Shown in pieces: positions 55,228 through 63,941 of a DNA stretch of 64,000 nt; position 1 is the first letter of the stretch; each line of letters starts with the position of its first letter. Made by a program: the position numbers and the translations under genes. The notes under the pieces were generated by a model. It did not search any database. It was not told where the DNA came from and was given only the letters and a program-made list of their open reading frames with translations. The stretch comes from Duganella sp. CF517. GTDB taxonomy: Bacteria; Pseudomonadota; Gammaproteobacteria; Burkholderiales; Burkholderiaceae_D. The stretch spans positions 1-64,000 of the forward strand of contig NZ_FODC01000004.1 in assembly GCF_900110275.1 (NCBI RefSeq), written 5' to 3'.

Positions 55228-55377
55228 AAACCCGCGTTGGCGTTGCGCTAAGCGCACAATCAATCATCCGCTTGATTTTATAGGTATATGTATCTATTTG
55301 ACAATGTTTTCTGAGCGCATTTACGGCTAGCATCGACTGGCTGTACCCGTTCTTTTGAAAACACTGCGAGGAGATGC

Positions 55378-56589
55378 ATGAACAACTATAACTATTTGGG
55401 CGCGATCCTGGTCGTCGGCGCCGGCCTTGCCGGTTGCGGCGGCGGTTCCGCCGACCCGGCGTACGCCAGCACCGGCTCCATCAGCACCGCCGCTGAGGTC
55501 AGCGTCAACGCTGCCGCCGCGGATCCGCTACTGAACCAGACCGGCAACCCGGCGTACAAGGAAATCGAACGCTATAAAAGCTGGCTCAGCACTAACAGCG
55601 ACGCCGCCGCCGCGCTGGCCGCCGACAAAACCAAGGCCACCAACATCGTCTCGTGGCAAATGCCGCACGGCGGCTTCTACAAGCTGCCGGCCTGGTACGG
55701 CGCCCCGTGGAACGGCACGGCCAGCCGTTCCGAATGGTTCGGCGCCAATGGCGTCGAGCTCGGCACCATCGACAACGACGGCACGGTCACGGAAATCATG
55801 TTCCTGGGCGACGTGTACGCGCGCAGCGGCACCGTCGCCTATCGCGACAGCGCGCGCAGGGCGATGGACTTCATTTTGAACATGCAGTATCCGTCCGGCG
55901 GTCTGCCGCAAGTGTATCCGGCGCGCACCGGCACCTCGTATTCAAACCACGTCACCTTCAACGACAACGCGATGGTGCGCGCGCTGGTGTTGCTGGACCA
56001 CGCGGTGAAACAGAAAGCCCCGTTCACCGGCGACTTCTTCACCCCGGCGCAGCGTGCCCGGATGACGAACGCGCTCAATCTGGCGGTGGGTTACATCCTC
56101 AACGCGCAGATCGTGCAGAACGGCGTCAAGACGGTTTGGTGCGCGCAGCACGATCCCGTCAATTTCGCGCCGCGTGGCGCGCGTTCGTACGAGTTGCCGT
56201 CGAAGAGCGGCAAGGAATCCGCGCAGATCGTGGCCTTCCTGATGACGCGCCCGCAGTCGGCGGCCGTCGCGGCGTCGGCCAGGGCGGCCATCGCCTGGTA
56301 CAACAGCAGCCAGGTCAAGCTGGTGAACACGGCGTACGAGAAGACCAATTCCAAAGCGACCAACACCTCGCCGTTCATCGCCAAGGCGGGGTCGACCACG
56401 TGGTACCGCTTTTACGACCTGAACGCCGATACCGGCTTCTTCAGTGGCCGCCTGCCGACCGATAACCCTCCCGGCACAGGCAAGCAGTACGACATCATGA
56501 ATGTCGAGGCCGAGCGCCGTTATGGTTACGAGTGGGGCGGCAGCTACGGCACCAGCCTGTTCGCTTACACCAGCACCGTCGGATATTAA
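55378..56589 (+). CDS. Pectate lyase, PL10-like lipoprotein
   Basis: 403 aa with a lipoprotein signal (lipobox LAGC at about residue 20) and GAGGAG before the ATG. The blocks WQMPHGGFYK, FNDNAMVRALVLLDH and VWCAQHDPVNFAPRGARSYE fit PL10 pectate lyases, which cleave polygalacturonate by beta-elimination with calcium. It is likely exposed at the outer membrane. It suggests use of plant material. Confidence 0.9.
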   Translation: MNNYNYLGAILVVGAGLAGCGGGSADPAYASTGSISTAAEVSVNAAAADPLLNQTGNPAYKEIERYKSWLSTNSDAAAALAADKTKATNIVSWQMPHGGFYKLPAWYGAPWNGTASRSEWFGANGVELGTIDNDGTVTEIMFLGDVYARSGTVAYRDSARRAMDFILNMQYPSGGLPQVYPARTGTSYSNHVTFNDNAMVRALVLLDHAVKQKAPFTGDFFTPAQRARMTNALNLAVGYILNAQIVQNGVKTVWCAQHDPVNFAPRGARSYELPSKSGKESAQIVAFLMTRPQSAAVAASARAAIAWYNSSQVKLVNTAYEKTNSKATNTSPFIAKAGSTTWYRFYDLNADTGFFSGRLPTDNPPGTGKQYDIMNVEAERRYGYEWGGSYGTSLFAYTSTVGY

Positions 56590-56606
56590 TCCGGCAGCCA
56601 ATGCAA

Positions 56607-56644
56607 AACCGCCCCGTTCAAGCCGGGGCTTGAACGGGGCGGTT
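56607..56644. terminator. Long perfect hairpin between pectate lyase and glycine-zipper genes
   Basis: Arms of 17 bp (AACCGCCCCGTTCAAGC and its complement) with a CGGG loop. No T run follows on the + strand. It is probably a bidirectional terminator for the two convergent genes. Confidence 0.65.
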
Positions 56645-56665
56645 GGCATGTAAAACGTTGTTTGA

Positions 56666-56887
56666 TTAACGCGGTGGCTTGTTGACCTGGTTGCCGATCA
56701 CGCCGCCGACAGCGGCGCCGCCGACCGTGCCGACCGCGCTACCGCCGGTCAGCACCGAGCCGGCCACCGCGCCGACGCCGGCGCCCACGGCCGTGCTTTT
56801 ATCTTGCGAAGACATGCCGGCGCAAGCGCTCAGGCCCAGGGTGGCGGCCAGAATGGCCGCGGTCGATGCGATACGTTTGATGTTCAT
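56666..56887 (-). CDS. OsmB/YMGG-like glycine-zipper lipoprotein
   Basis: 73 aa. A lipoprotein signal with lipobox LSACAG is followed by a glycine zipper (VGAGVGAVAGSVLTGGSAVG). AAGGAGA lies before the ATG. Such small lipoproteins respond to osmotic or envelope stress. Copy D of the 18-bp palindrome lies about 80 bases upstream. Confidence 0.85.
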   Translation of the reverse strand: MNIKRIASTAAILAATLGLSACAGMSSQDKSTAVGAGVGAVAGSVLTGGSAVGTVGGAAVGGVIGNQVNKPPR

Positions 56888-56966
56888 AATCTTCTCCTTA
56901 CGCTGTTAAGGCGCGGCGTCTGGCCCGCTCCAATGACTACAGAGTACGTCTCCGCTTGCCACATTT

Positions 56967-56984
56967 CCGTACGACAGCGCACAT
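56967..56984. promoter_or_regulatory. 18-bp palindromic motif, copy D
   Basis: Read on the - strand: ATGTGCG-CTGT-CGTACGG, matching copy A at all central positions. It is upstream of the OsmB-like gene. Confidence 0.5.
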
Positions 56985-56996
56985 TGAAACACCTTG

Positions 56997-59108
56997 TTAC
57001 CCTTTAGGTTGCGGCTTGATATTCTGCGCGTTCTTGCCCGGCTTTTGCCGCAAGGTCTGGCCGGGCGGCGGCGCCACCGGCTTGCCGCCGCCCTGGGCCA
57101 GCAGGGTCTCGCAGCCGGTCGTTTCGCCCGGTCCGGCGTTGACCAGCGGCAGGATCGCCGCGATCGGCGCCACCACCGCCAGCGCCAGCGCGCCGCCGGC
57201 GCGCATCGCCAGCACGCCCTTGTCGATGCTGACGTCCGGGTCCTTGAAGGTGCCGCGCACATAAATCGGCGCCCGCAGCGAGATCACGCGCACGCCCTTG
57301 GCGTCCGGCCGCAGGGTCAGGTCCAGCTTTTCGTTCTCGAGGTTGACGGTGCCGGCCACGTCGATCTTGGCGTCGGAGGTGTCCACCACGAACAGGCGCG
57401 AGCGCATCAAGCCATTGGTGACGCTGAAGTCGGTCACCATGCAGTTCAGCTTGACCTGCTTGTCGCCGATCAGCTTGGTCAGCACGACGTTGCCCAGATT
57501 CAGTCCCATCTCTTCCAGCAGCAGCTTGCTGACGCTGCCCTCGTTGATCACGCCTTTGAGCTCGCCGTTCGACGAGCCCAGCAAACCGGCCACCGAGTTG
57601 CCCGTGGCCGATAGCGACATGTCCGCGTTGACCTGGCCGACGGTGGCCTGCATGCCGTCGATGGTGGGGAACAATTGCTTGAGCTGCAGCTTGCGCGCGT
57701 TCGCCTTGAGCTCGGCGCGGATGGCGTGCGGATTGATCTTGCCGCTGCCGTCGAGCATGATGTTGGACGTGAAGCGGCCGCCGGCGATGTCGAAGTTCAT
57801 CGGCGTCAGCGACAGCACGCCGTCCTTCATGTGGATCAAGGTGTCGAGGTTGTGGATCGGCAGGCCGCCGTCGCGCGTGATGCGCTGGGCCTTGAAGCTG
57901 ACGTCGGCGTCGAGCGCGGTCCAGCGTTCGGTCTTGAACGTTTCGACCGGCAGCACGCGGTTGCCCGGCTGGACGGCGTCGACGCCGCGCGCCTGTTTGC
58001 TGGCGTTGGAGTCGGCGCCGACCAGCGGCCCGAGGTCGGAGAACTGCAGCAGCTTCGATTCGACGGCGCCCGTCAGCACCGGACGCGGCTGGCCGGAGCG
58101 GTAGTCGAGCTTGCCATGGATGTCGCTGCTGCCGACGCGTCCGGTGAACTTGTCGTAGATCCAGTGGCTGGCGTTGGCGCCGATGCTGCCGGTCAGATGT
58201 CCCTCGGTGGCGAAGGCGGGCGTCTCCGGCAGCAGCACGCCGGTGATGCCGTACAGGCGCGCCATGCTGGGGCCGGAAATCTTCAGGCGCATGTCGAGCG
58301 CGGTCAGCGCGGTCGGCTTGGTCAGGGTGCCCTCGACGGCGATGCGGGTGCCGCCCACGTCCAGGCTGGCGGCGAGCGGGAAGGGCACGGTCTGCTGCCG
58401 CAACGACAGCACCGCGCCGGACTTGCCGCTGCCGGTGATGGCTTGGTTGTTCCACTTGCCGCTCAGCTTCCACGACACGCCGTAGGTGCGGTCGGCGTTG
58501 ATGGTGTCGACGGCGGCGGTGGCGTCCACATGGGTCACGGCGTCGATGTAATGCACCGCGCCCTTGGCGAAGACCACGCGCTGCAGGTCGAGTTGCCACG
58601 GCGACGGCTTGTCGGCCTGCTTGAAGGTCCAGTTGTTCTTGCCTTCGGCATCGCGCTGCAGCAGCACGCTGGGATTGTCGAAGCGCAGCACCGGGATCGC
58701 GATCCTGTGTCGCAGCAGCGGCAGCAGTTCGACGCCGAAGGCGAACTGGCCGACGCTGGCCATTTCCGCCGGCGCCCGCATGCCGGCCGGATTGCCGACG
58801 TGGACGTCCTTTGCCACCAGGTGCGGCAGCGGCAGGTAGTCGCGCCAGGTGCGGTCCGCGCCCGACAGGCCCTGCTGTTGCCACGTCAGCGACAGGTCGC
58901 CGCGGATCTCGAACGGACGGTCGATCGCTTCGCTGATCTTGTCGTTGAGCCAGGGCCGCGCCTTGTTCCAGTCGTAGGCCGCCAGCACGACGGCGGCGAC
59001 GACCGGCACGGCCACCACGATGCCGGCGACGGCGAGGGCGATGCGGGTGCGGCTGGGAAGGCGGCGGGTGTTGGCGGTGGGGTTGCGGTTCGGGTCCTGC
59101 GGGGTCAT
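56997..59108 (-). CDS. AsmA family protein
   Basis: 703 aa. One N-terminal membrane segment (IALAVAGIVVAVPVVAAVVLAAYDW) is followed by a long beta-rich periplasmic region (ISEAIDRPFEIRGDLSLTW onwards) and an AsmA C-terminal part (GNVVLTKLIGDKQVKLNCMVTDF). AsmA proteins are linked to lipid transport and outer-membrane homeostasis. The length is usual. It is divergent from the DUF4398/OmpA genes. Confidence 0.9.
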   Translation of the reverse strand: MTPQDPNRNPTANTRRLPSRTRIALAVAGIVVAVPVVAAVVLAAYDWNKARPWLNDKISEAIDRPFEIRGDLSLTWQQQGLSGADRTWRDYLPLPHLVAKDVHVGNPAGMRAPAEMASVGQFAFGVELLPLLRHRIAIPVLRFDNPSVLLQRDAEGKNNWTFKQADKPSPWQLDLQRVVFAKGAVHYIDAVTHVDATAAVDTINADRTYGVSWKLSGKWNNQAITGSGKSGAVLSLRQQTVPFPLAASLDVGGTRIAVEGTLTKPTALTALDMRLKISGPSMARLYGITGVLLPETPAFATEGHLTGSIGANASHWIYDKFTGRVGSSDIHGKLDYRSGQPRPVLTGAVESKLLQFSDLGPLVGADSNASKQARGVDAVQPGNRVLPVETFKTERWTALDADVSFKAQRITRDGGLPIHNLDTLIHMKDGVLSLTPMNFDIAGGRFTSNIMLDGSGKINPHAIRAELKANARKLQLKQLFPTIDGMQATVGQVNADMSLSATGNSVAGLLGSSNGELKGVINEGSVSKLLLEEMGLNLGNVVLTKLIGDKQVKLNCMVTDFSVTNGLMRSRLFVVDTSDAKIDVAGTVNLENEKLDLTLRPDAKGVRVISLRAPIYVRGTFKDPDVSIDKGVLAMRAGGALALAVVAPIAAILPLVNAGPGETTGCETLLAQGGGKPVAPPPGQTLRQKPGKNAQNIKPQPKG

Positions 59109-59299
59109 CGGCTGGCCTTTCTTATTGGTAACGGCATTTTACACACCTGCGCGGCGCGGGCGGGCCCGGTTGTGCGCTGGCGCACCCTGTGCGGCGGCAA
59201 CGGCGGGTCCCCGTGTTCAATGTGCGGCAGCGTACTGAAGCACCGCAGGCAACAGACTATAACGTTACCTGTCCACACAAACTTTCAAGGAGAACAATA

Positions 59300-59689
59300 A
59301 TGACGACGACCTTACACCAAAGACTGACACTGATTTGCGGCACTGCGGTGCTGCTGGGCCTGACCGCTTGCGCTAGCAACAAAACCCCGGCCACCGCCGA
59401 CGTCGCCGTCTCGCGCGCCGCCGTGGCCAACGCCACGTCCGCCGGCGCGGCCGAGCTGGCCCCGGCCGAAATGCAATCGGCCCGCGAAAAGATGGCGCGC
59501 GCCAACCAGGCGCTGGCCAACAAGGATTACAAGACCGCCCAGGATCTGGCGGCGCAGGCCCAGGCCGACGCCCAGCTGGCGCAGAGCAAGGCTAATTCGA
59601 CCAAGGCCACCGCCGCCGCCGACGAGCTGCAACAGAGCATCCGCGTGCTGCGCGAAGAGTTGAACCGCAATAGCACCACCACCCAATAA
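59300..59689 (+). CDS. DUF4398 lipoprotein
   Basis: 129 aa from the ATG at 59300 with AAGGAGA upstream. Lipobox LTACA follows a hydrophobic signal. The rest is an Ala-rich helix with KMARANQALANKDYKTAQDLA, typical of DUF4398, which often pairs with OmpA-type proteins. It precedes the OmpA gene by 19 bases and is probably in the same operon. Confidence 0.88.
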   Translation: MTTTLHQRLTLICGTAVLLGLTACASNKTPATADVAVSRAAVANATSAGAAELAPAEMQSAREKMARANQALANKDYKTAQDLAAQAQADAQLAQSKANSTKATAAADELQQSIRVLREELNRNSTTTQ

Positions 59690-59708
59690 TAGAGACGAAG
59701 GAATCATC

Positions 59709-60617
59709 ATGAAACAACTGAACCTGAAAAAATTGAGCGTCATGCCTACCGTGCTGGCGGTGTCGATCATGCTGGCCGCGTGCAGCTCCGCGCCGACCAC
59801 CACCAGCCTGCTGGACCAGACCCGTGGCGACTTCTCGGCCGCGCAAAGCAACCCATCGGTCGCCGCCAACGCGCCGGTCGAATTCAAGGCCGCCGCCGAA
59901 GCGCTGGACCGCGCCAACGCCGCCGCCGACAAGAAGGAAAGCGTGGACGCGATCGACAAGCTGGCGTATCTGGCCAAGCAAAAGATCGCCGTCGCCCAGG
60001 AAGTGGCGAAGAGCAAGCAAGCTGAATCGGACGTAGCCAATGCCGGCCGCCAGCGCGACGAGATCCGCCTGCAGCAGCGCACCCAGGAAGCCGACAAGGC
60101 CAAGATGAGCGCCGAGCAAGCCAAGGCCGACGCCGACGCGGCCCGCCGCCAGGCCGAGGCGGCCACCGCCAGCGCCCGCGAAGAGCAATCGAAGAGCGCC
60201 GCGCTGCAACAGCAGCTGGCCGACCTGCAAGCCAAGCAAACCGACCGCGGCCTGGTGATCACGCTGAACGACGTGCTGTTCAACACCGACAAGGCCGAGC
60301 TCAGCGCCGAAGGCATGCGCACCGCGCAAAAGATGGCCGACGTGCTGTTGCAGGAACCACAGAGCGCCGTTTTGATCGAAGGGTTTACCGACTCCACCGG
60401 TACGTCGGCGCACAACCTGCAGCTGTCGCAGCGCCGCGCCGAATCGGTGCGTAACGCGCTGATCGGCCTGGGCGTGAAAGCCGACAAGGTTTCCACCCGT
60501 GGCTATGGCGAAGCGTTCCCGGTCGCCAGCAACACCGACGCCGGCAGCCGCCAGCTGAACCGCCGCGTTGAAATCGTGCTGTCGCAAAACGGCGCGCCGA
60601 TCGCTAACCGCCGCTAA
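59709..60617 (+). CDS. OmpA-family lipoprotein with DUF4398 N-terminus
   Basis: 302 aa. Lipobox LAACSS, then a DUF4398-like helical part and a long Ala/Lys/Gln coiled coil. The C-terminal OmpA-like domain has LNDVLFNTDKAELSAEG, IEGFTDSTGTSAHNLQLSQRRAESV and NRRVEIVL. It would tie the outer membrane to peptidoglycan. It follows the single DUF4398 lipoprotein. Confidence 0.93.
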   Translation: MKQLNLKKLSVMPTVLAVSIMLAACSSAPTTTSLLDQTRGDFSAAQSNPSVAANAPVEFKAAAEALDRANAAADKKESVDAIDKLAYLAKQKIAVAQEVAKSKQAESDVANAGRQRDEIRLQQRTQEADKAKMSAEQAKADADAARRQAEAATASAREEQSKSAALQQQLADLQAKQTDRGLVITLNDVLFNTDKAELSAEGMRTAQKMADVLLQEPQSAVLIEGFTDSTGTSAHNLQLSQRRAESVRNALIGLGVKADKVSTRGYGEAFPVASNTDAGSRQLNRRVEIVLSQNGAPIANRR

Positions 60618-60716
60618 TGGCGGCAGCGGGGCCCCGGCCGCCGCCGGACATTTCCGGCGCGGCCCCTGAAGGGCTCCGTTGGCAAGACTTTCTGTACTTT
60701 TTTTAAGGAAAATATC

Positions 60717-61253
60717 ATGGCTGAATCAAACCCCACCCAACCGGCAGGCATCGATAAAGAAGCCATCCGCGCCGCCGCCCGCAATCTGGAGGACGGTCCG
60801 GTCACCGCCGGCTACAAGGGTGACCGCACCGCCGTCATCAAGATGCTCAACGAGGCGCTGGCTACCGAACTGGTCTGCGTGCTGCGCTACAAGCGTCACT
60901 ACTACACGGTCAGCGGTTTGCAGAACGGTCCGATCAAGGCCGAGTTCCTCGAGCACGCCCAGCAAGAGCAGGAGCATGCCGACGCCTTGGCCGAACGCAT
61001 CGTTCAACTGAACGGCCAACCTGATTTCAATCCGGCAACGTTGCTCGATCGCAGCCATGCCGAGTATGATGCTTCGGAGGACGTCCAGGCGATGATCCGC
61101 TCGAATCTGATCGCCGAGCGCGTGGCGATCGAATCGTACCGCCAGATGATCGAACAGATCGGCGATACCGATCCGACGACGCGTCATCTTTTGATCGGCA
61201 TCATGGCCGTGGAAGAAGAACACGCCGATGATATGCGCGATTTGCTTGAATAA
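60717..61253 (+). CDS. Bacterioferritin-like ferritin-fold protein
   Basis: 178 aa, four-helix ferritin fold. Di-iron ligands are visible: E in LATELVCVLRYKRHY, EHAQQEQEH (ExxH), AERVAIE and a final AVEEEHADD. It would store iron or protect DNA from oxidative damage. TTAAGGA lies before the ATG. It opens the general-stress group at the right end. Confidence 0.88.
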   Translation: MAESNPTQPAGIDKEAIRAAARNLEDGPVTAGYKGDRTAVIKMLNEALATELVCVLRYKRHYYTVSGLQNGPIKAEFLEHAQQEQEHADALAERIVQLNGQPDFNPATLLDRSHAEYDASEDVQAMIRSNLIAERVAIESYRQMIEQIGDTDPTTRHLLIGIMAVEEEHADDMRDLLE

Positions 61254-61316
61254 CGACTAACATTTCGATTTTGCTGTAAAGTTTTCACACCTCACAACCA
61301 TAATAGGAGCTCCATC

Positions 61317-61619
61317 ATGCTGGAACAAAATATCTCTACCGTGAATAACGACGTGAAAACTCTGGTCAAAGATGCGCAAGCATTGTTTACCGCCGCCACC
61401 GCCCTGACCGGTGAGAAGGCTGAAGAACTGCGCGGCCGTGGCATGCGCGCGCTGGACACCGCCCTGGCAAAGGCCCACGACGCGCAAATCAGCGCCCTGG
61501 CCGCCAGCAAGGAAGCCGCCAAGCAGGCCGACGTTTACGTCAAAGAAAACCCATGGCGTTCGATCGCCGGCGCGGCAGCCGTGGGCCTGCTGATCGGTGT
61601 CATCATCGGCCGCAAGTAA
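61317..61619 (+). CDS. DUF883 family protein, YqjD/ElaB-like
   Basis: 100 aa with AGGAGC before the ATG. A long amphipathic helix is followed by a C-terminal membrane anchor (ENPWRSIAGAAAVGLLIGVIIGRK), which is the YqjD/ElaB signature. Such proteins bind ribosomes at the membrane in E. coli. It starts a tight three-gene group (yqjD-yqjE-yqjK-like). Confidence 0.92.
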   Translation: MLEQNISTVNNDVKTLVKDAQALFTAATALTGEKAEELRGRGMRALDTALAKAHDAQISALAASKEAAKQADVYVKENPWRSIAGAAAVGLLIGVIIGRK

Positions 61620-61622
61620 TCC

Positions 61623-62009
61623 ATGGCGCAAGCTGATGAGTTGACTCGTCCGCCAGGCCTGATCGCGTCGCTGGGCAATATCGCCCGCAACAGCATCGGC
61701 CTGCTGCTGACGCGGCTGGAACTGGCCGCGCTGGAATTGTCTCAGGTGCGCAATCACTTGATGCATCTGGTGCTGGCTTTCGCGCTGGCGGTGGTGGCAG
61801 GGTGCTTCGCGCTCGCCTATGCCACCGTCACGATTGCTTATCTGGCGTGGGACGCGCTGGGCTGGACGATCCTGCCCATTATGACCGGCGTCTTCCTGCT
61901 GCTGGCTATCGGGCTGATGGTGTACGCGCGCGGTTTGATCCGCGGCGGCAAGCTGGGCATGCCCGCCACCATGGCGGAACTGAAATCCGACCGCGACATG
62001 CTGTTGTAA
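61623..62009 (+). CDS. YqjE-like phage-holin-family membrane protein
   Basis: 128 aa, starting three bases after the YqjD stop. Two strong membrane segments (LVLAFALAVVAGCFALAYATVTIAYL and ILPIMTGVFLLLAIGLMVYA) match the YqjE family, which is called holin-like although it is a chromosomal stress gene. Confidence 0.9.
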   Translation: MAQADELTRPPGLIASLGNIARNSIGLLLTRLELAALELSQVRNHLMHLVLAFALAVVAGCFALAYATVTIAYLAWDALGWTILPIMTGVFLLLAIGLMVYARGLIRGGKLGMPATMAELKSDRDMLL

Positions 62010-62020
62010 CAGGAGCGCAT

Positions 62021-62380
62021 ATGACGAAAGACGCGGAAAGCACGGCGTTCGCCGCTGACAAACAGCGGCTGATCCGTGAAGGCGAGTTGTATCGCATCAA
62101 GGTTGTGCACTCGAAGGCGCTGGTCGCCAACGCGATGCATCCCGATGCGCTGTTTCATGGCGCGGTGGACCACGCCGTCGGACTGGCGCAAGCCCGTCTG
62201 GGCGGCCTGCTGCAGCCGGGCGGCATGAGCGGCTTTAACTACAAGGCGCTGATGCCGTACGCGCTGACGGTGGGGTCCTTCATCGCCCGCAAGAAGCTGA
62301 TCAAACCGGCGCTGGGCGTGGCTGCGGTGCTGGGGCTGGGCGCCGCCTGGCTGATGCGCCGCAAGCGCGTCACGGGCTAG
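62021..62380 (+). CDS. YqjK-like hypothetical protein
   Basis: 119 aa from the ATG at 62021 with AGGAG upstream. A C-terminal hydrophobic segment (LGVAAVLGLGAAWLMRRKR) is present. The position after YqjD and YqjE is the YqjK slot, but the sequence is diverged. It may sit in the same membrane complex. Confidence 0.7.
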   Translation: MTKDAESTAFAADKQRLIREGELYRIKVVHSKALVANAMHPDALFHGAVDHAVGLAQARLGGLLQPGGMSGFNYKALMPYALTVGSFIARKKLIKPALGVAAVLGLGAAWLMRRKRVTG

Positions 62381-62384
62381 TGTC

Positions 62385-63554
62385 TTGAATTCGTCGTCCA
62401 ACAAACTGAACCCCGCGGGCATGCGCATCGTGCTGGTGCTGCAAGGGGGCGGGGCGTTGGGCGCGTATCAGGCCGGCGTGTTCCAGGCCCTGCACGAGCA
62501 TGGCCTGGCGCCCGACTGGATCGTGGGCACGTCGATCGGCGCCATCAACGCCGCCATTTTGGCCGGCAATCCCCACGCAACCCGGCTGGCGCGCCTGCGC
62601 CAGTTCTGGGAAGGCATTTCCCACCGCGACCCCTACGACATGCGCCGCGTGCCCGATGCGCAGCGCCGCTCGAATATCTTCGCGCAGACCTGGGATACCT
62701 TGCTGCGCGGGGTGCCGGGCTTTTTCAAGCCGCGCCTGTTCAGCCCTTTCGCCGCCGGCATGGCGGTCGATCCCGAGCAGGCCAGCTTCTACGATACCGC
62801 CGAACTGGGCGAGACGCTCAATTCCCTGATCGATTTCGATTACCTCAATGGTCCCGAAGGCATGCGCCTGACCGTCAACGCGCTCAAGGTGACGTGCGGC
62901 ACGCTGCGCAGCTTCGATAACCGTGACCTCGACATCAACGTCGACCATATCCGCGCCAGCGGTGCCTTGCCGCCCGGTTTTCCGGCGGTGCGCATCGATG
63001 GCGAGCTGTACTGGGATGGCGGCCTGTATTCCAACACGCCGCTCGAGACCGTGCTGGACGACGCCAAACCGGTCGATACGCTGTGCTTCATGGTCGATTT
63101 GTGGAGCGCCGACGGCGAGGAACCCACGACGCTGGACCAGGTGCAGACGCGGCAGAAGGATGTCACCTTCGCCTCGCGCTCCAAGCGCCACCTGGACGAT
63201 TACGTGGCCCGCCACAAGCTGCAGCAAAAGCTGCGCGGCCTGTACGCCGCGTTGCCGGAGCATGCGCAGACGGAGCAGGGCGAGCAGGATCTGGCCGAGC
63301 TCGGTTGCGGCACGACGCTGCACGTGGTGCGCCTGGAATACGCGGGACGCGACTGGAACATGGCGGCCAAGGACATCAATTTTTCCAAGGGCTCGACCGA
63401 GTGGCGCTGGGACCAGGGCTACCAGGATGGGCTGCGCGCCGTCGAGGCCGCAGGCTGGCTGGCCTTTGTGTCGGAAGATACGCCGCTGGTGGTGCACGAG
63501 TTGCCGCCGCTGCCCGCCGCCCAACCGGCGCGCGCCCGTGAAAAAGCCGCCTGA
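62385..63554 (+). CDS. Patatin-like phospholipase
   Basis: 389 aa from a TTG at 62385; an ATG at 62421 is in frame and possible. The motifs are complete: GGGALGAYQAG (oxyanion hole), GTSIG (nucleophile Ser) and DGGLYSNTPLE (catalytic Asp). It hydrolyses acyl esters of lipids. A DUF3734-like C-terminal part follows. It lies five bases after the YqjK-like gene. Confidence 0.92.
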   Translation: MNSSSNKLNPAGMRIVLVLQGGGALGAYQAGVFQALHEHGLAPDWIVGTSIGAINAAILAGNPHATRLARLRQFWEGISHRDPYDMRRVPDAQRRSNIFAQTWDTLLRGVPGFFKPRLFSPFAAGMAVDPEQASFYDTAELGETLNSLIDFDYLNGPEGMRLTVNALKVTCGTLRSFDNRDLDINVDHIRASGALPPGFPAVRIDGELYWDGGLYSNTPLETVLDDAKPVDTLCFMVDLWSADGEEPTTLDQVQTRQKDVTFASRSKRHLDDYVARHKLQQKLRGLYAALPEHAQTEQGEQDLAELGCGTTLHVVRLEYAGRDWNMAAKDINFSKGSTEWRWDQGYQDGLRAVEAAGWLAFVSEDTPLVVHELPPLPAAQPARAREKAA

Positions 63555-63570
63555 TCTCTCGGGCGGCTTT
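63543..63570. terminator. Hairpin terminator at the patatin stop
   Basis: AAAGCCGCC and GGCGGCTTT arms overlap the patatin stop codon and end just before the convergent secreted protein. The T run is short. Confidence 0.6.
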
Positions 63571-63590
63571 CCGTATCCACTACATGCAGA

Positions 63591-63926
63591 TCAGGGCCGT
63601 TTATTCTCGGCCAAAACTTGCGGCACCTTCTCCATGTCACGCTTGTAGGTCGCGCGCGCTTCGCGCAGGCAGGCATCGCGTTCGCCGGCCGGGCCCTTCT
63701 TGCAGGCGTTGGTCGATTCGGCCAGCGCCGCGCCGATTTCCTTGCGCAAGGTGCGCGACTGCTCGGCGCTGGTGGCATCTTCCTTATACCATCGCGCCGG
63801 ATCGCCCTTGGCGATCTCCTGCTGTTGCAGCTGGATGTTCTGCGGCGGCGTGTTGTCCTGCGCCTGCGCCGACAGCGCCGCGCAGGCCATCGCCAGGCCG
63901 CAGGCAATGTGATGGAAACGCGTCAT
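63591..63926 (-). CDS. Small secreted hypothetical protein
   Basis: 111 aa with a signal peptide (MTRFHHIACGLAMACAALSAQA). The mature part is helical and charged, with two Cys (NACKKGPAGERDACLREAR) likely forming a disulfide. No family name is known to me, though the pattern is common in Oxalobacteraceae. Confidence 0.8.
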   Translation of the reverse strand: MTRFHHIACGLAMACAALSAQAQDNTPPQNIQLQQQEIAKGDPARWYKEDATSAEQSRTLRKEIGAALAESTNACKKGPAGERDACLREARATYKRDMEKVPQVLAENKRP

Positions 63927-63941
63927 GATGGCCCCCTGCGT

